A stretch of DNA of 64,000 nucleotides from UBA11865 sp963749825 (GTDB taxonomy: Bacteria; Chloroflexota; Anaerolineae; Promineifilales; Promineifilaceae): NCBI GenBank assembly GCA_963749825.1, contig CAVVOI010000009.1, forward strand, positions 744,001 to 808,000, given 5' to 3'. How positions within the stretch are numbered: the stretch's first letter is position 1; each line of letters starts with the position of its first letter. Below, piece after piece: positions 18,748 to 28,742 of this stretch. A program made the position numbers and the translations under genes. The notes under the pieces are model-generated. The model saw only the letters and a list, made by a program, of their open reading frames with translations, was not told the origin of the DNA and searched no databases.

Positions 18748-19407
18748 CTAGTTCAGGCGATTTTCGTGGGCAAAAATGGCGGCCTGAATCCGGTCTCGGA
18801 GACCCAGGCTACTAAGAATATTGGAGACGTGGTTTTTAACGGTCCCTTCGCTCACCACAAGCGTAGCAGCTATCTCTCGGTTGGTCATACCGGTGGCAAT
18901 CAGTTTTAATACTTCCAGTTCGCGCTCAGTGAGATCGTGTTCGGCAACCATATCTATCGAATCGTCTTGGATTTTACTCCTGTCAGTCGTCAACTGACCG
19001 ACCAATACTCCTGCAACGGCCGGATCGAGCTGGTAAATACCGGCATGCGTCAGTTTCACGGCTTGGGCGAGATCATCGGCCGGTATATCTTTAAGCAGAT
19101 AGCCGATTGCACCGGCTTGCAGCGAGCGAACAATGTACTCTTCATCGTCGAAAGTGGTTAACATCAATACCTGACAATCAGGCGAACGTTGTCTTATCTG
19201 GCCTGTTGCTGCGATACCATCCATTACCGGCATGTGAACATCCATCAATACCACATTTGGCGTTAAGGTTTCTGCCTTATCTACGGCTTCTTGCCCGTTC
19301 ACGGCTGTGCCTACGACGTTGATACCGGGTTGGATGCTTAGCAGAGAGGCGATGCCTTCTCTTACCAACCGTTGGTCATCGACGATTAAAACGCTGACAT
19401 CTTGCAT
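18748..19407 (-). CDS. NarL/LuxR-type response regulator
   Basis: 219 residues. The receiver domain has the acidic pocket at Asp10/Asp11, the phosphorylated Asp56 in LMDVHMP, and Lys106 in LLKD. A LuxR-type helix-turn-helix follows (LTERELEVLKLIATGMTNREIA, about 155-210). It starts 8 bases after the stop of the histidine kinase gene and is its cognate partner. The divergent MacB-like exporter is a likely target. Confidence 0.93.
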   Translation of the reverse strand: MQDVSVLIVDDQRLVREGIASLLSIQPGINVVGTAVNGQEAVDKAETLTPNVVLMDVHMPVMDGIAATGQIRQRSPDCQVLMLTTFDDEEYIVRSLQAGAIGYLLKDIPADDLAQAVKLTHAGIYQLDPAVAGVLVGQLTTDRSKIQDDSIDMVAEHDLTERELEVLKLIATGMTNREIAATLVVSEGTVKNHVSNILSSLGLRDRIQAAIFAHENRLN

Positions 19408-19415
19408 CTTTTATA

Positions 19416-20714
19416 TCAAGAGAAAGTATTGGCGGGGAGAGAATCAGGTCTATCTGAAATGGATTCCATTGGTTTCCGAGGTACAGCTACGAGAAGCTCG
19501 GTTCCACGATCCAGATCGCTGATCACTTGTACTTGCCCGCCTACTAATTCTAGGCGTTCCTGAATGCCTTGCAAACCGAAACTGTGATCTGGAGAAGATG
19601 CCAACTGCTCGAGCGACTTCGTCTCAAATCCCTTTCCATTATCCCGAAGCGTTAGTCTTCCAACCTTGTCCCCCAAATCGACCCCAAGAAATACACGAGA
19701 GGCAAAAGCATGTTTTTGGATATTGGTTAAGCCTTCCTGAGCAGCACGATATAGGGTCATAAGAGTTAATCGCTGATAGGACCGTTCATTGCCCTGAAAA
19801 TCAAACTCGACTGTTAGATTCTGGCCTTCCATGCCTATCAATAGGCTAGAGAGTTCATATTCTAGAGAGAAGTAATCGTCGGCATCTCTGAGGGCCCGAA
19901 CTGAACGCCGCACATCCCGGAGGGCTTCACTGGCTGATTGTTTGGCAAAACGAATCGCTTGCTCAGCTTCAAAGGGGTCGATTTCTTGGTAAGCTAACGC
20001 TTTTTCAAGCTGAATGTTTACGGCGGTTAAGTAATGTCCAAGGGAATCGTGAATATCGCGGGCTAATCGATTGCGTTCCTCCATGGCTGCTAATTCGCCG
20101 ACTTGGTCCGCGAAAACTTGTAGTTTTTTGTGGGAGATTTCTAAGTCTGCCAACAATTTTTCTGTGTGTTGGCGGTTTTGATCGTCCGCATGTATCGCCC
20201 TTGCCATGGTCATCATGAAGATGAGCATAAGGGTAAATACAATTGTACTAATCAAGGGGTCATTGGCATACCAGGCACTGCCGGTCAACCAGGTAATCCC
20301 GATATAGATCACCCATACGATTAAGGCGATCAGATCGCCGGCACGCTCGTTCAGAGAAAAATAAGCCGCATAGGGGATAATCGGGTAAAGAATTGTCGAT
20401 AAGCCAGATGGATCCAATGCCGTCACAACGGCCAAAAGACCGGCCCGGATTATGAGCAGCGTAATGGCGATCTGGATAGGTTCGTGGACTCCTGACCAAC
20501 GTTGCTCAAATCTTTCAACAGCCAGCAATAGAAGCAAAATGACAGCCAATATCCATGTCTGAGTTGAGAGAAAGCTATCTCCCCCCAGGCTGGCGATATT
20601 AAAATAGATAACAGCGCCAATGACTCCAATATAGAGAAGGGAAAAGACCCATCGAGATGATCGTTGAGGGGCCTGGCGAACTTTGTTTTTAGAATCGGAT
20701 GATCTGCTCTTCAT
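19416..20714 (-). CDS. NarL-family membrane histidine kinase
   Basis: 432 residues. Five or six transmembrane helices span about 22-170, with short loops and no large sensor domain. A coiled coil follows, then the HisKA_3 box with His222 (ARDIHDSLGH) and a HATPase_c domain with RDNGKGFE. This intramembrane-sensing architecture resembles DesK/LiaS-type kinases that detect envelope or lipid stress. It is cotranscribed with the response regulator. The -10 box is 8 bases before the ATG, indicating a leaderless mRNA. Confidence 0.92.
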   Translation of the reverse strand: MKSRSSDSKNKVRQAPQRSSRWVFSLLYIGVIGAVIYFNIASLGGDSFLSTQTWILAVILLLLLAVERFEQRWSGVHEPIQIAITLLIIRAGLLAVVTALDPSGLSTILYPIIPYAAYFSLNERAGDLIALIVWVIYIGITWLTGSAWYANDPLISTIVFTLMLIFMMTMARAIHADDQNRQHTEKLLADLEISHKKLQVFADQVGELAAMEERNRLARDIHDSLGHYLTAVNIQLEKALAYQEIDPFEAEQAIRFAKQSASEALRDVRRSVRALRDADDYFSLEYELSSLLIGMEGQNLTVEFDFQGNERSYQRLTLMTLYRAAQEGLTNIQKHAFASRVFLGVDLGDKVGRLTLRDNGKGFETKSLEQLASSPDHSFGLQGIQERLELVGGQVQVISDLDRGTELLVAVPRKPMESISDRPDSLPANTFS

Positions 20715-20752
20715 ATGGGCTCAGAATAACACAGGTCAGCAAGAAGGAGCAA
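20715..20752 (-). promoter_or_regulatory. Leaderless-type promoter of the histidine kinase
   Basis: On the minus strand TATTCT (20728-20723) is 8 bases before the ATG at 20714. TTGCTC about 18 bases further upstream is a possible -35 box. Confidence 0.5.
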
Positions 20753-20931
20753 TAGATATCTGAGCTAACAAAATTGGCCTCATTACCCATGACCAACGGC
20801 TAATAAACACAGCATAAGAATAGGTCTCAGGGCACATGTTTTGAATGATGGAGCCGTTTATACTTGGTGTGACGTATTCCGTCAGCAATTATGGGCATCA
20901 TTGATTATTTTTTGAATCGGAATCATTATAA

Positions 20932-23322
20932 GTGCTGAGAACTCGCTGGAACAAAGTCCTCATCGATCTGTGGAGCAATCGAACCCGCACGCTTATCGTC
21001 GCCCTAGCGGTGGCGGTTGGCGTTTATGCCGTAGGCACCGTCTTGTCGGCCCGATTACTGCTGACCCGCGAATTTGACCGTGATCAGCAGCAAGCCCAGG
21101 TTGCATCGGCCGTCATTCACACATACCCATTTGATAATGAATTTATTGAGCGCATTCGCCAGATACCGGGCGTTGCCGCCGTTGAAGGCCAAAACAAAGT
21201 TGTTTCCCGTGTCTATAACTCCCCCGATGAGTGGGAAGACCTCATCATCACGTCTTCATCAAATTTGGAAAATAGCCAGGTAGACCGAGTTATTCCTATT
21301 TCTGGTAGTTGGCCCCCGGCAGAAGACGAAATCGTCATCGAGTGGCTAGCGCTAGACTTTCTTGAGGCCGAGATCGGGAAGCAGATCACGGTAGAATTGG
21401 ATGATGGTCGCCAGAAGACCATGACCATTGCCGGAACCGTGCACGACGCCCAACAATTCAATCCAGACCTTACAGGGGCCGCCACTGGCTATATAACGCC
21501 GGAGACGATGGCTGGTTTGGGTTTTGGCCAGATGTTCACGGAGCTTCACTTAAGGAGTGAGGAACCGGCCGATGATATCGAACATATCGAGGTTATGGTC
21601 GAGGCAGTTGAAGATCAAATTGAGCGCAGTGGGCGACCGATATTGCGAACGACCATTGTCACCGAGAGCCTCGTCCAATCGATCGTGGATACTGTGGTTT
21701 TATTGCTAACAGTATTCGGATTCATCATTCTCCTGCTATCGGGTTTTTTGGTGGTCAATACAATATCGGCGTTGATAGCCCAACAATTAAATCAAATAGG
21801 CGTTATGAAGTTGGTTGGAGCCCGGCGCTTGCAGATCGTAGCCATGTACCTTCTCATGGTCCTTGTCTATGGCCTAATAGCTATTTTGATCGGCATTCCA
21901 CTAGCGACATTAACTGCAAGACTCTTAATGACCGAACTCATTGAGGGATTGATCAATATCCGTTCCGACAGTTATGCGTTGCCGTTAGTTATCATTGTCG
22001 TCCAGGTGGCGATAGGTCTTTTACTGCCTGTCTTGGCCGGTCTTGTACCTGTCCTCAAAGGCACTCAAATCACCACCCGACAAGCGCTAAACGATGTCGG
22101 AATGGGTTCTGGGACACAAGGCAATGGAATAATTGATCGATTGTTGACGAGCATCCAGAAAATTGTATCAATGCAACGACCTTTGATGTTGGCCGCGCGA
22201 AACACACTCCGGCATAAAGGACGACTGATTCAGACATTGATCGTGTTGATCATGGGTACAGCGCTATTTATTTCGGTTCTCAGCGTGCGCAGTTCAGTCA
22301 ATAAAACTCTAGAAGATTTTCTGCATTACCATCAATATGACGTCTCTGTCGGCTTTGAAGAACCTCAGCGTCTGAGCGCGGTCAGCCGAATTGCACAGGA
22401 TGTGCCTGGTGTGGTTGATTTTGAGGGATGGTCGGTGGCTGGAGCAGTGCGCGTCCGTTCCGATGAAAGCGAAAGTAACACACTGCGCCTCTATGCTCTG
22501 CCGGCCGATAGTCAATATGTGGATCCGAAGATTGAAGGTGGCCGGTGGCTCGTAACGGACGATCAAAATGCCGTCGTTGTCAATTCTGAATTTGTTGATG
22601 ATGAACAAGATATTGTTGTTGGAAGCCAATTAGAGCTGGATATCGATGGCCGTGACACCATCTGGCAGGTTGTTGGAATTGTCCAGACTGATGCCCAGGG
22701 ACCCAGCGTATATGTCAGCGATGAGGAATACGGCCGATTGATGCGGCAGCCCGGACAAGTGACTCATATACAGGTCTCATCCGATCAACATGAGGGCGAT
22801 TACCAGTCAGCCATCGAAGCAAACCTGATTAACCAGTACGAAGAAAATGATTTTCGGGTACGTGAAAGCCGGACATCACAGACGCTCAATAGTCAAAATG
22901 AGCTGATGTTCGACATTATCGTTGCTGTACTGATTATGATGGCTCTTTTACTTGCTGCAGTTGGTGGTCTAGGATTGACGACGACCATGAGCATAAACAT
23001 TCTGGAAAGGATACGAGAAATTGGCGTGCTTAGAGCCATTGGTGCGTCTAATACATCCGTTCGACAAATTGTCCTAACTGAGGGTGTGTTTATCGGAGTG
23101 ATAAGCTGGACGATTGGCTTGTTGTTGTCGATCCCTCTTAGCACCTTGATGAGTGAGCAGGTCGGCCTGGCGTTGTTGGGCATCCCCTTGAGTTTTGACT
23201 ATGCAATCGTCGGGGCAGTCGGCTGGTTTTTTGGCCTGCTGTTCGTCGCCATCGTAGCCAGTCTCGGGCCGGCGAAAGATGCGGTGAGCCTCACGATTCG
23301 CGAAGTTCTGGCATATGAGTAG
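20932..23322 (+). CDS. ABC transporter permease, MacB/FtsX type with duplicated FtsX domains
   Basis: 796 residues from a GTG. One transmembrane helix near residues 20-40 and a periplasmic MacB-like domain precede a three-helix FtsX block (about 245-400). A second helix, extracellular domain and FtsX block follow to the C-terminus (about 430-796). This is the fused-permease form of macrolide/lipoprotein-type mechanotransmission exporters. It works with the ATPases encoded directly downstream. Location beside a NarL-type two-component system suggests a role in responding to antibiotics or envelope stress. Confidence 0.9.
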   Translation: MLRTRWNKVLIDLWSNRTRTLIVALAVAVGVYAVGTVLSARLLLTREFDRDQQQAQVASAVIHTYPFDNEFIERIRQIPGVAAVEGQNKVVSRVYNSPDEWEDLIITSSSNLENSQVDRVIPISGSWPPAEDEIVIEWLALDFLEAEIGKQITVELDDGRQKTMTIAGTVHDAQQFNPDLTGAATGYITPETMAGLGFGQMFTELHLRSEEPADDIEHIEVMVEAVEDQIERSGRPILRTTIVTESLVQSIVDTVVLLLTVFGFIILLLSGFLVVNTISALIAQQLNQIGVMKLVGARRLQIVAMYLLMVLVYGLIAILIGIPLATLTARLLMTELIEGLINIRSDSYALPLVIIVVQVAIGLLLPVLAGLVPVLKGTQITTRQALNDVGMGSGTQGNGIIDRLLTSIQKIVSMQRPLMLAARNTLRHKGRLIQTLIVLIMGTALFISVLSVRSSVNKTLEDFLHYHQYDVSVGFEEPQRLSAVSRIAQDVPGVVDFEGWSVAGAVRVRSDESESNTLRLYALPADSQYVDPKIEGGRWLVTDDQNAVVVNSEFVDDEQDIVVGSQLELDIDGRDTIWQVVGIVQTDAQGPSVYVSDEEYGRLMRQPGQVTHIQVSSDQHEGDYQSAIEANLINQYEENDFRVRESRTSQTLNSQNELMFDIIVAVLIMMALLLAAVGGLGLTTTMSINILERIREIGVLRAIGASNTSVRQIVLTEGVFIGVISWTIGLLLSIPLSTLMSEQVGLALLGIPLSFDYAIVGAVGWFFGLLFVAIVASLGPAKDAVSLTIREVLAYE

Positions 23323-23327
23323 ATAAC

Positions 23328-24110
23328 ATGGGATTTTCGATTCTTAGTAATGGTAATAGCCAAACTATTCCAAGCTTGCCTGCCAAAAACGGGAAGTTGA
23401 TCGAACTACGAAAAGTGAACAAAGCGTACAGAACGCCTGCGGGCGACTTTTGTGCCTTAAAGGATATTGATCTTCAAATCAATCAAGGTGAGTTCGTTGC
23501 GATTGTTGGCAAATCCGGCGCCGGTAAATCTACACTTGTGAACATGGTGACCGGTATCGACAGACCGACCAATGGTGAGGTCATCGTAGGCGACTATTCG
23601 ATACACAAGATGAGTGAGGCTAGCATCGCTACCTGGCGTGGACAAAACGTTGGTGTGATATTCCAATTTTTCAAACTTTTACCTCGCATTAGTTGCGCTC
23701 AAAATGTCATGTTGCCTATGGATTTTGCAGATTTGTACAAATCGCCGAGCCAAAGGCGCGAAAGGGCGCTTGATTTACTCGATCAAGTTGGGATCGTCGA
23801 TCACGCTGATAAGTTACCCTCGGCCGTGTCAGGTGGGCAGAGGCAACGAGTGGCAATCGCCCGCGCCTTGGCTAATGATCCGGATGTTTTGGTAGCGGAT
23901 GAACCAACTGGAAACCTGGATTCAAAGACGGCCAATGAAGTATTCGCCATATTCGAAAAGCTGGTTGAAGGTGGCAAAACAATCCTGATGGTCACCCACG
24001 ATAAAGATCTTGCCGAGAGAAGCCATCGCATCGTTAGAATCGGAGATGGGCGGATCATACTGGATGCAACCCCTGAAGATGCGCTTATGTTGTCGTCCAA
24101 TTTACACTAG
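23328..24110 (+). CDS. ABC transporter ATP-binding protein (MacB/LolD type)
   Basis: 260 residues. GKSGAGKST is Walker A, VSGGQRQRVAIARAL the signature with the Q-rich loop, VLVADEPTGNLD Walker B, and MVTHD the switch His. A short N-terminal extension of about 20 residues precedes the domain. It starts 6 bases after the permease stop, so it is in the same operon and energises that permease. Confidence 0.94.
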   Translation: MGFSILSNGNSQTIPSLPAKNGKLIELRKVNKAYRTPAGDFCALKDIDLQINQGEFVAIVGKSGAGKSTLVNMVTGIDRPTNGEVIVGDYSIHKMSEASIATWRGQNVGVIFQFFKLLPRISCAQNVMLPMDFADLYKSPSQRRERALDLLDQVGIVDHADKLPSAVSGGQRQRVAIARALANDPDVLVADEPTGNLDSKTANEVFAIFEKLVEGGKTILMVTHDKDLAERSHRIVRIGDGRIILDATPEDALMLSSNLH

Positions 24111-24167
24111 AAGGATTAGCATAAAAGCTAGAAGCATTTTTCGTCAGATGATCAATAGATCAGAAAT

Positions 24168-25035
24168 ATGATACTGAAACTACTAAAGAAAAAAGAAGTC
24201 TTGCTAAACGGCAAAACACATGTTAACGGTGCCGATGGGGTTGGCGTCCTCAATGGAAAGAACGGCTATGCCGGTGATGATCGAACAGAGAATCCTGTGA
24301 TGGATTACCGGCCTGGTGCTAATGGAAAGTCCTCCAGGAACGGACAAGATTTTCTCATTGAACTGCATGGCATCGAGAAGATATATGAAACGGAGGCCGG
24401 GCCATTTCTTGCCCTGAAGGCAATCGACCTTAATATCAATGAGGGGGAATTCGTTGCCATCATTGGCAAATCTGGAAGTGGAAAGTCGACGCTAATCAAT
24501 ATGTTGACCGGCATCGACCACCCAACGGCCGGTGATGTTAGGATAGGTGATGCACGTTTAGGGGATTTGAATGAAGGTCAAATGGCCACTTGGCGCGGCA
24601 GCAATATGGGAATTGTCTTCCAGTTTTTTCAGTTGCTACCAACCCTGACGATTGTTGAAAATGTCATGATTCCAATGGATTTGGCCCAGAAGTATGATCC
24701 GGCCGAACGATACGAGAGGGCCATGAATTTGTTGCAGCTGGTGGATATGGCTGAAGAGGCCCACAAATTTCCGTCCGTCGGTGTCTGGTGGGCAACAACA
24801 GCGGGTGGCTATCGCCAGGGCATTGGCGAATGATCCGCCAATTTTGGTTGCTGATGAACCGACCGGGAATCTGGACTCGCGATCAGCTGAGTCAATTTTT
24901 GCCTTGTTTGAAGACTTAGTGGCTGCAGGTAAAACCGTCTTGATGGTGACTCATGACGATGATTTGTCGAAGCGGGTACGGCGGTCGATCACGTTGGCCG
25001 ATGGTGAAATCGTGGCTGAGACAATGACAGCTTAA
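24168..25035 (+). CDS. ABC transporter ATP-binding protein, split by a +1 frameshift
   Basis: A second MacB-type ATPase. The first frame (24168-24833) carries Walker A (GKSGSGKST) and ends after HKFPS in an aberrant tail. The second frame (24781-25035) picks up VSGGQQQRVAIARAL, Walker B (ILVADEPTGNLD) and MVTHDDD. The join lies at about 24772-24782, and one extra base restores P-S-x-V-S-G-G spacing as in the upstream paralog. The N-terminus is an unusual Asn/Gly-rich extension of about 60 residues. All catalytic motifs are intact, so an indel error is as likely as a true pseudogene. Its stop overlaps that of the convergent Nudix gene. Confidence 0.85.
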
Positions 25036-25613
25036 GTGTCGGAATCGGAGCTCTGTATCAGGTCCATCAATTGGGATTCACATAACAAAAGTGCCAAAGC
25101 GGAGGGGCCATCACTAATTTCATTGGCGTGAGCCATGCGCATAACTTCGGATATGGGTTTTTTGTGAATCTCGATCACTTCGGCTGGTTCGTGATCGGTT
25201 TGCCCTAGCGATACTCCCTGGGCGATATAGATGTGTGCGACTTCGTTACAAATGCCGTTTGTTGTGTAAAAGTGGCCGAAATAGTCGATGTTTTGAGCAG
25301 TTCCGCCGATTTCTTCCCTTAGTTCTTCAACGGCCGTTTCCTCAAGGGTTAAGCCTGGTTTCAAGCCACCTGCAGGTATTTCCCAACACCAGTCATCTAC
25401 TGTGTATCGATAATGATGAAGTAATACGATATGACCACTAGCTGTGACCGGGATTATCCAGACAGCTCCAGGGTGTTGGACCACGTTATAGACACCAGGC
25501 CGGCCATCCGGCAGAATAATCTCATCCTGGCGCACGCTGTACCAATTGGAGGACCAAACGATACGGCTGCTGACAGTTTGAAACGGGGAGAGTTTGCCCA
25601 CCGATTTACTCAT
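25032..25613 (-). CDS. Nudix hydrolase (ADP-ribose pyrophosphatase-like)
   Basis: 193 residues. WEIPAGGLKPG leads into the Nudix helix with VEELREEIGG. The metal-binding glutamates are present, but two consensus positions of the box differ (Leu for the first Glu, Glu for the Arg). The upstream VVQHPGAVWIIPV strand is typical of ADP-ribose/NDP-sugar pyrophosphatases, which cleave ADP-ribose to AMP and ribose 5-phosphate. Its start overlaps the end of trpF by 8 bases, so the two are in one operon. Confidence 0.88.
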   Translation of the reverse strand: MSKSVGKLSPFQTVSSRIVWSSNWYSVRQDEIILPDGRPGVYNVVQHPGAVWIIPVTASGHIVLLHHYRYTVDDWCWEIPAGGLKPGLTLEETAVEELREEIGGTAQNIDYFGHFYTTNGICNEVAHIYIAQGVSLGQTDHEPAEVIEIHKKPISEVMRMAHANEISDGPSALALLLCESQLMDLIQSSDSDT

Positions 25614-26331
25614 GGTCAGTCCTTGACCCCGATTTCCAGGCTAATCTGGCACGGTTTATAAAAGCTCTTACAAGGTCGTGATCTTTTTTTCCTGGGTTTA
25701 TCTCCACGCCACTGGCGACGTCCACGGCATAGGGTTGAACTTCGCTTATCGCTCGGGCGATATTACCTGGCGACAAACCGCCGGCCAACATAAGCTTTGG
25801 AACATCTTCCACAAGTTCGGAAGCTAGTGACCAGTCGGCAATTTGACCTGTCCCACCATATTTCGTCGGGTGAAAGGTATCAACAAGAATTGAAGGTTGT
25901 CTCGGGTGTAGTTGGGGTGGGGTGAACCATTCCACTTCTGATTGAGCCTCAGGCAGAGAATTGGGGCGGATTGCCTTATAGCTGCACCCGTAGATTGGTG
26001 AAGATGGGTCGCCGAGCAAATTTGGCGTTTCATTGCCGCTTAGTTGAGCCAGATCTAGCCGGCAATCGTCGAGAATTCGTTTGATTGCCCCGGCCGATTC
26101 ATTGACAAAAACACCTACTAGCAGCGGACAATCGGGATCTTCTCTCAGAGAAGTGATCAAAAGTTTTGCATCTTCAGGACTTATCGAGCGCTTGCTAGGC
26201 GGGTAAAAAATGAAGCCCAGATAATCCGCGCCGGCACGAGCTGCTACCCGAGCATCTTCCAGGTTGGTTAGGCCACAAATTTTAATGCGACCAAAAACTA
26301 GTCCCGGATCGACTGGTGGGGAATCAGGCAT
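25606..26331 (-). CDS. trpF: Phosphoribosylanthranilate isomerase
   Basis: 241 residues from the ATG at 26331; an in-frame TTG at 26343 is the alternative. KICGLTNLEDA near the N-terminus holds the catalytic Cys; DYLGFIFYPPSKRSI, VGVFVNE and the late LAGGLSPGNIA and VDVASGVE (phosphate binding) are all TrpF motifs. It converts phosphoribosylanthranilate to CdRP in tryptophan synthesis. It is apart from the other trp genes and overlaps a Nudix gene. Confidence 0.92.
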   Translation of the reverse strand: MPDSPPVDPGLVFGRIKICGLTNLEDARVAARAGADYLGFIFYPPSKRSISPEDAKLLITSLREDPDCPLLVGVFVNESAGAIKRILDDCRLDLAQLSGNETPNLLGDPSSPIYGCSYKAIRPNSLPEAQSEVEWFTPPQLHPRQPSILVDTFHPTKYGGTGQIADWSLASELVEDVPKLMLAGGLSPGNIARAISEVQPYAVDVASGVEINPGKKDHDLVRAFINRARLAWKSGSRTDHE

Positions 26332-26384
26332 ATGACTACTCAAACGAAGCGCCCTGGCAAATGATCTTGACTTGGGCGCGGTAA

Positions 26385-27794
26385 TTAGTCGGCCAAATCA
26401 GCGGCGATTTCAAGGTCGTCTTGGACATCGACAGCGCTTGGTATTGGGCGGTGAATCTTGATGGCAGGCGTGTTCTTTTGAGTAATTTCTCGTGTATCGC
26501 TTACCTCAAGTTTCTTGAATAGGAATTCGAACTGCTCTTGTAATGCCTGACCAATAGACAGCAGGACATTCGGTTCCAGATTCCACCACTCTTCCTTAAA
26601 TGGCCCGATGGCCTTCTTGCGAGCTGAGTATAAAAATTGATCTTCTGTTTGCCCTTCTTTCCATTCATTCTTCAGGTTGGATTGAAGGTATTGATAGGCC
26701 TGGTTCACCGTCTCTTCAGGCAACAGGTCATAGATGATGTTTTGAAAGCCCGTAGCCAGATGTATTTCAATCGCATTGGATTCTGGGAAATTGTTGAATG
26801 CACTTGGCGGCAAGGTCGATGCGCCATGTTGAACGGCTCCTCCAAGTCCAAACTCGGCTCGCGAAACGTCACTTAATTCTTTAAGGGTCTCAAAATCCAC
26901 TTTCACTTGGGCTAAGGTACCATCTGGAAGCACAATACCCCCGTGGCTTGTGCCTGTCTGTACAGAGATCTTAGAGATTCCCACGGTGTCTTTGGTTTCA
27001 TTCTGGTAGCCTCGCATAAAGGCGTGGAGTTCTGGCACCGTGGAATTGTGACCACCAACTTCGCCAATTTCGCCTCCGAGAGAAACCGTTATCCCTTCCG
27101 GTTCAACCTCGCGGACAAAGCGCGTGAACTCAGCGCAGAGGTGATAATTGTTTCGCTGTTGCCCATCCAATGTTTCCTGATCTAAGTCTACAAGCGTGGA
27201 TGTGTCGATGTCGATATTGTAAAACCCGGCTTCTACGGATTCAGAGATCAGATTCTTTACTGCATTGATTTCTTTTTGCGGATCCGTTAAGAAACCTTTA
27301 GCCGATACTTGGAAGTGATCACCTTGGATGAAAAGAGGACCCCGAAAAGCCTCTTTGATAGCGGCTCCAATGATGGCTGAAACGTACTCTGCCGGCCGTT
27401 GGTCAGTGTAGCCCATCTCTGAACGAGCAATTTCGAATATCAAGGCGCCAACATTTAATTTGTTGGCGGCTCTAAATATGGCGCGCGACATGTCGTAGTT
27501 TAATGCCCGCACATTGATAGCCGGAACGGTAAACCGCTTTGATAACTCGCCGCGTCCGGCCGCCATATAAAGCTCGTGTATTGACGCCGTATAAATTCCC
27601 AATTCGAGGCCGCTTTCCCACAAAATCCAACGGGCGAGGTCCCGGGTCAGATCCTTAGCGAAAACCGCTTGATAAACGATGCCATCGATTTTTTCACGCA
27701 ACAATCTCTCATCATTAATGTGGATTCGATTCCCGTGTAATTCAATTGCCCCGTCAAGTATGGTGAGTAGCTCCTGTATTTCTTTTGCAGCCAT
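26385..27794 (-). CDS. Class II fructose-bisphosphate aldolase-like protein
   Basis: 469 residues, longer than the usual 280-360. The start at 27794 is set by AAGGAG 8 bases upstream. After an N-terminal helical segment of about 90 residues the TIM-barrel begins with FTVPAINVRALNYDMSRAIFRAA. GDHFQV corresponds to the GDH zinc site, IDIDTST and GGEIGE follow, and TSHGG carries the second zinc His. It cleaves or forms fructose 1,6-bisphosphate, or possibly tagatose-1,6-bisphosphate or another ketose bisphosphate. The extended form is less well characterised. Confidence 0.85.
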   Translation of the reverse strand: MAAKEIQELLTILDGAIELHGNRIHINDERLLREKIDGIVYQAVFAKDLTRDLARWILWESGLELGIYTASIHELYMAAGRGELSKRFTVPAINVRALNYDMSRAIFRAANKLNVGALIFEIARSEMGYTDQRPAEYVSAIIGAAIKEAFRGPLFIQGDHFQVSAKGFLTDPQKEINAVKNLISESVEAGFYNIDIDTSTLVDLDQETLDGQQRNNYHLCAEFTRFVREVEPEGITVSLGGEIGEVGGHNSTVPELHAFMRGYQNETKDTVGISKISVQTGTSHGGIVLPDGTLAQVKVDFETLKELSDVSRAEFGLGGAVQHGASTLPPSAFNNFPESNAIEIHLATGFQNIIYDLLPEETVNQAYQYLQSNLKNEWKEGQTEDQFLYSARKKAIGPFKEEWWNLEPNVLLSIGQALQEQFEFLFKKLEVSDTREITQKNTPAIKIHRPIPSAVDVQDDLEIAADLAD

Positions 27795-27916
27795 TAAAAA
27801 TGCTCCTTTTTCATGCAAATCTCAGAGATCGCTTAATCCTTCTGTATGTTATTTTGAAACTGTGCTTCAACTCTAATTCCACACTTATTACTTGCGTTGT
27901 CGCATATTCCAGAAAT

Positions 27917-27944
27917 ATTATAGACGCCTGAGATAAAAAGCCAA
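27917..27944 (-). promoter_or_regulatory. Sigma70-type promoter of the aldolase gene
   Basis: On the minus strand TTGGCT (27944-27939), a 16-base spacer and TATAAT (27922-27917) predict a transcript with a leader of about 115 bases before the aldolase ATG at 27794. Confidence 0.55.
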
Positions 27945-28103
27945 TTTGAGAAGGTTACTTACGATCAACCTTTAGACAATATGCCCAAAAACCGAAGTCC
28001 AGGGTGAGGTACTAAATAGGTTAAAGAGGGATGAAATGCTCGCGACTAATCGGGATGTTCCTGCGTATAGCGCCATAACAATACGAATCGCCAGGAATTA
28101 CTC

Positions 28104-28131
28104 TTGCGATCGCATACCGCTCTGTTACAAT
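28104..28131 (+). promoter_or_regulatory. Sigma70-type promoter of the LiaF-like/PspC genes
   Basis: TTGCGA (28104-28109), a 16-base spacer and TACAAT (28126-28131) lie about 27 bases upstream of the ATG at 28158, with a GGAGGT ribosome binding site in between. The 363-base divergent spacer holds this and the aldolase promoter; I see nothing else in it. Confidence 0.55.
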
Positions 28132-28157
28132 GCATTCTATCAAATTGGAGGTGTGGC

Positions 28158-28673
28158 ATGCGCAGGAGCTCAATCGCAGCCGGCATCATTTTGATCTTAG
28201 TCGGTCTCTTTTTTTTGCTACTGCCCCTTTTTCCTAACCTGTCAAGCTTAGTCAAAATCGAGCAACATTGGCCACTGATTATCGTGGCTGTGGGTTCATT
28301 GTTTTTGCTCGGTGCTCTGCTTGGTGTTTCCGGGCTTGCTATACCTGGAACGATCATAGCCGGTATCGGTGCTCTTTTGTACTATCAGAACTTGAATGAT
28401 GCCTGGGAGACCTGGGCCTATGCCTGGACTCTGATTCCAGGTTTTGTGGGAATCGGAATCATCATCGCCAGAGTTTTGGATGGAAAAGCTCGTCAGGGAA
28501 TTCGAGAGGGTGGTGGATTGATCGTGATTTCGCTTATCCTATTTTTCGTATTTGGTGCTTTCTTGGGTGGAGGATATTCTTTTGGCGTTATCTTGGCCGT
28601 CCTCTTAATCATCGCAGGGGTATGGCAGTTGTCGAAAGCGATTTTTGGCAATAGCCAGCGAAATACTGAGTAA
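28158..28673 (+). CDS. LiaF-like multi-helix membrane protein
   Basis: 171 residues from the ATG at 28158, preceded by GGAGGT. It has about six hydrophobic segments (6-26, 38-58, 60-85, 95-115, 125-142, 146-165). The repeat of a helix followed by HWPLIIVAVG resembles the LiaI/LiaF transmembrane domain (DUF5668-type). It lies directly before a PspC gene and a PspA gene, so a role in envelope stress sensing is likely but not shown. Confidence 0.75.
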   Translation: MRRSSIAAGIILILVGLFFLLLPLFPNLSSLVKIEQHWPLIIVAVGSLFLLGALLGVSGLAIPGTIIAGIGALLYYQNLNDAWETWAYAWTLIPGFVGIGIIIARVLDGKARQGIREGGGLIVISLILFFVFGAFLGGGYSFGVILAVLLIIAGVWQLSKAIFGNSQRNTE

Positions 28674-28742
28674 ACGAACAACTCTTGCAACCTTTTTTCT
28701 AAAACGCCGTAGAGAATGCTGACAACTAATGGAGGTATTTAA

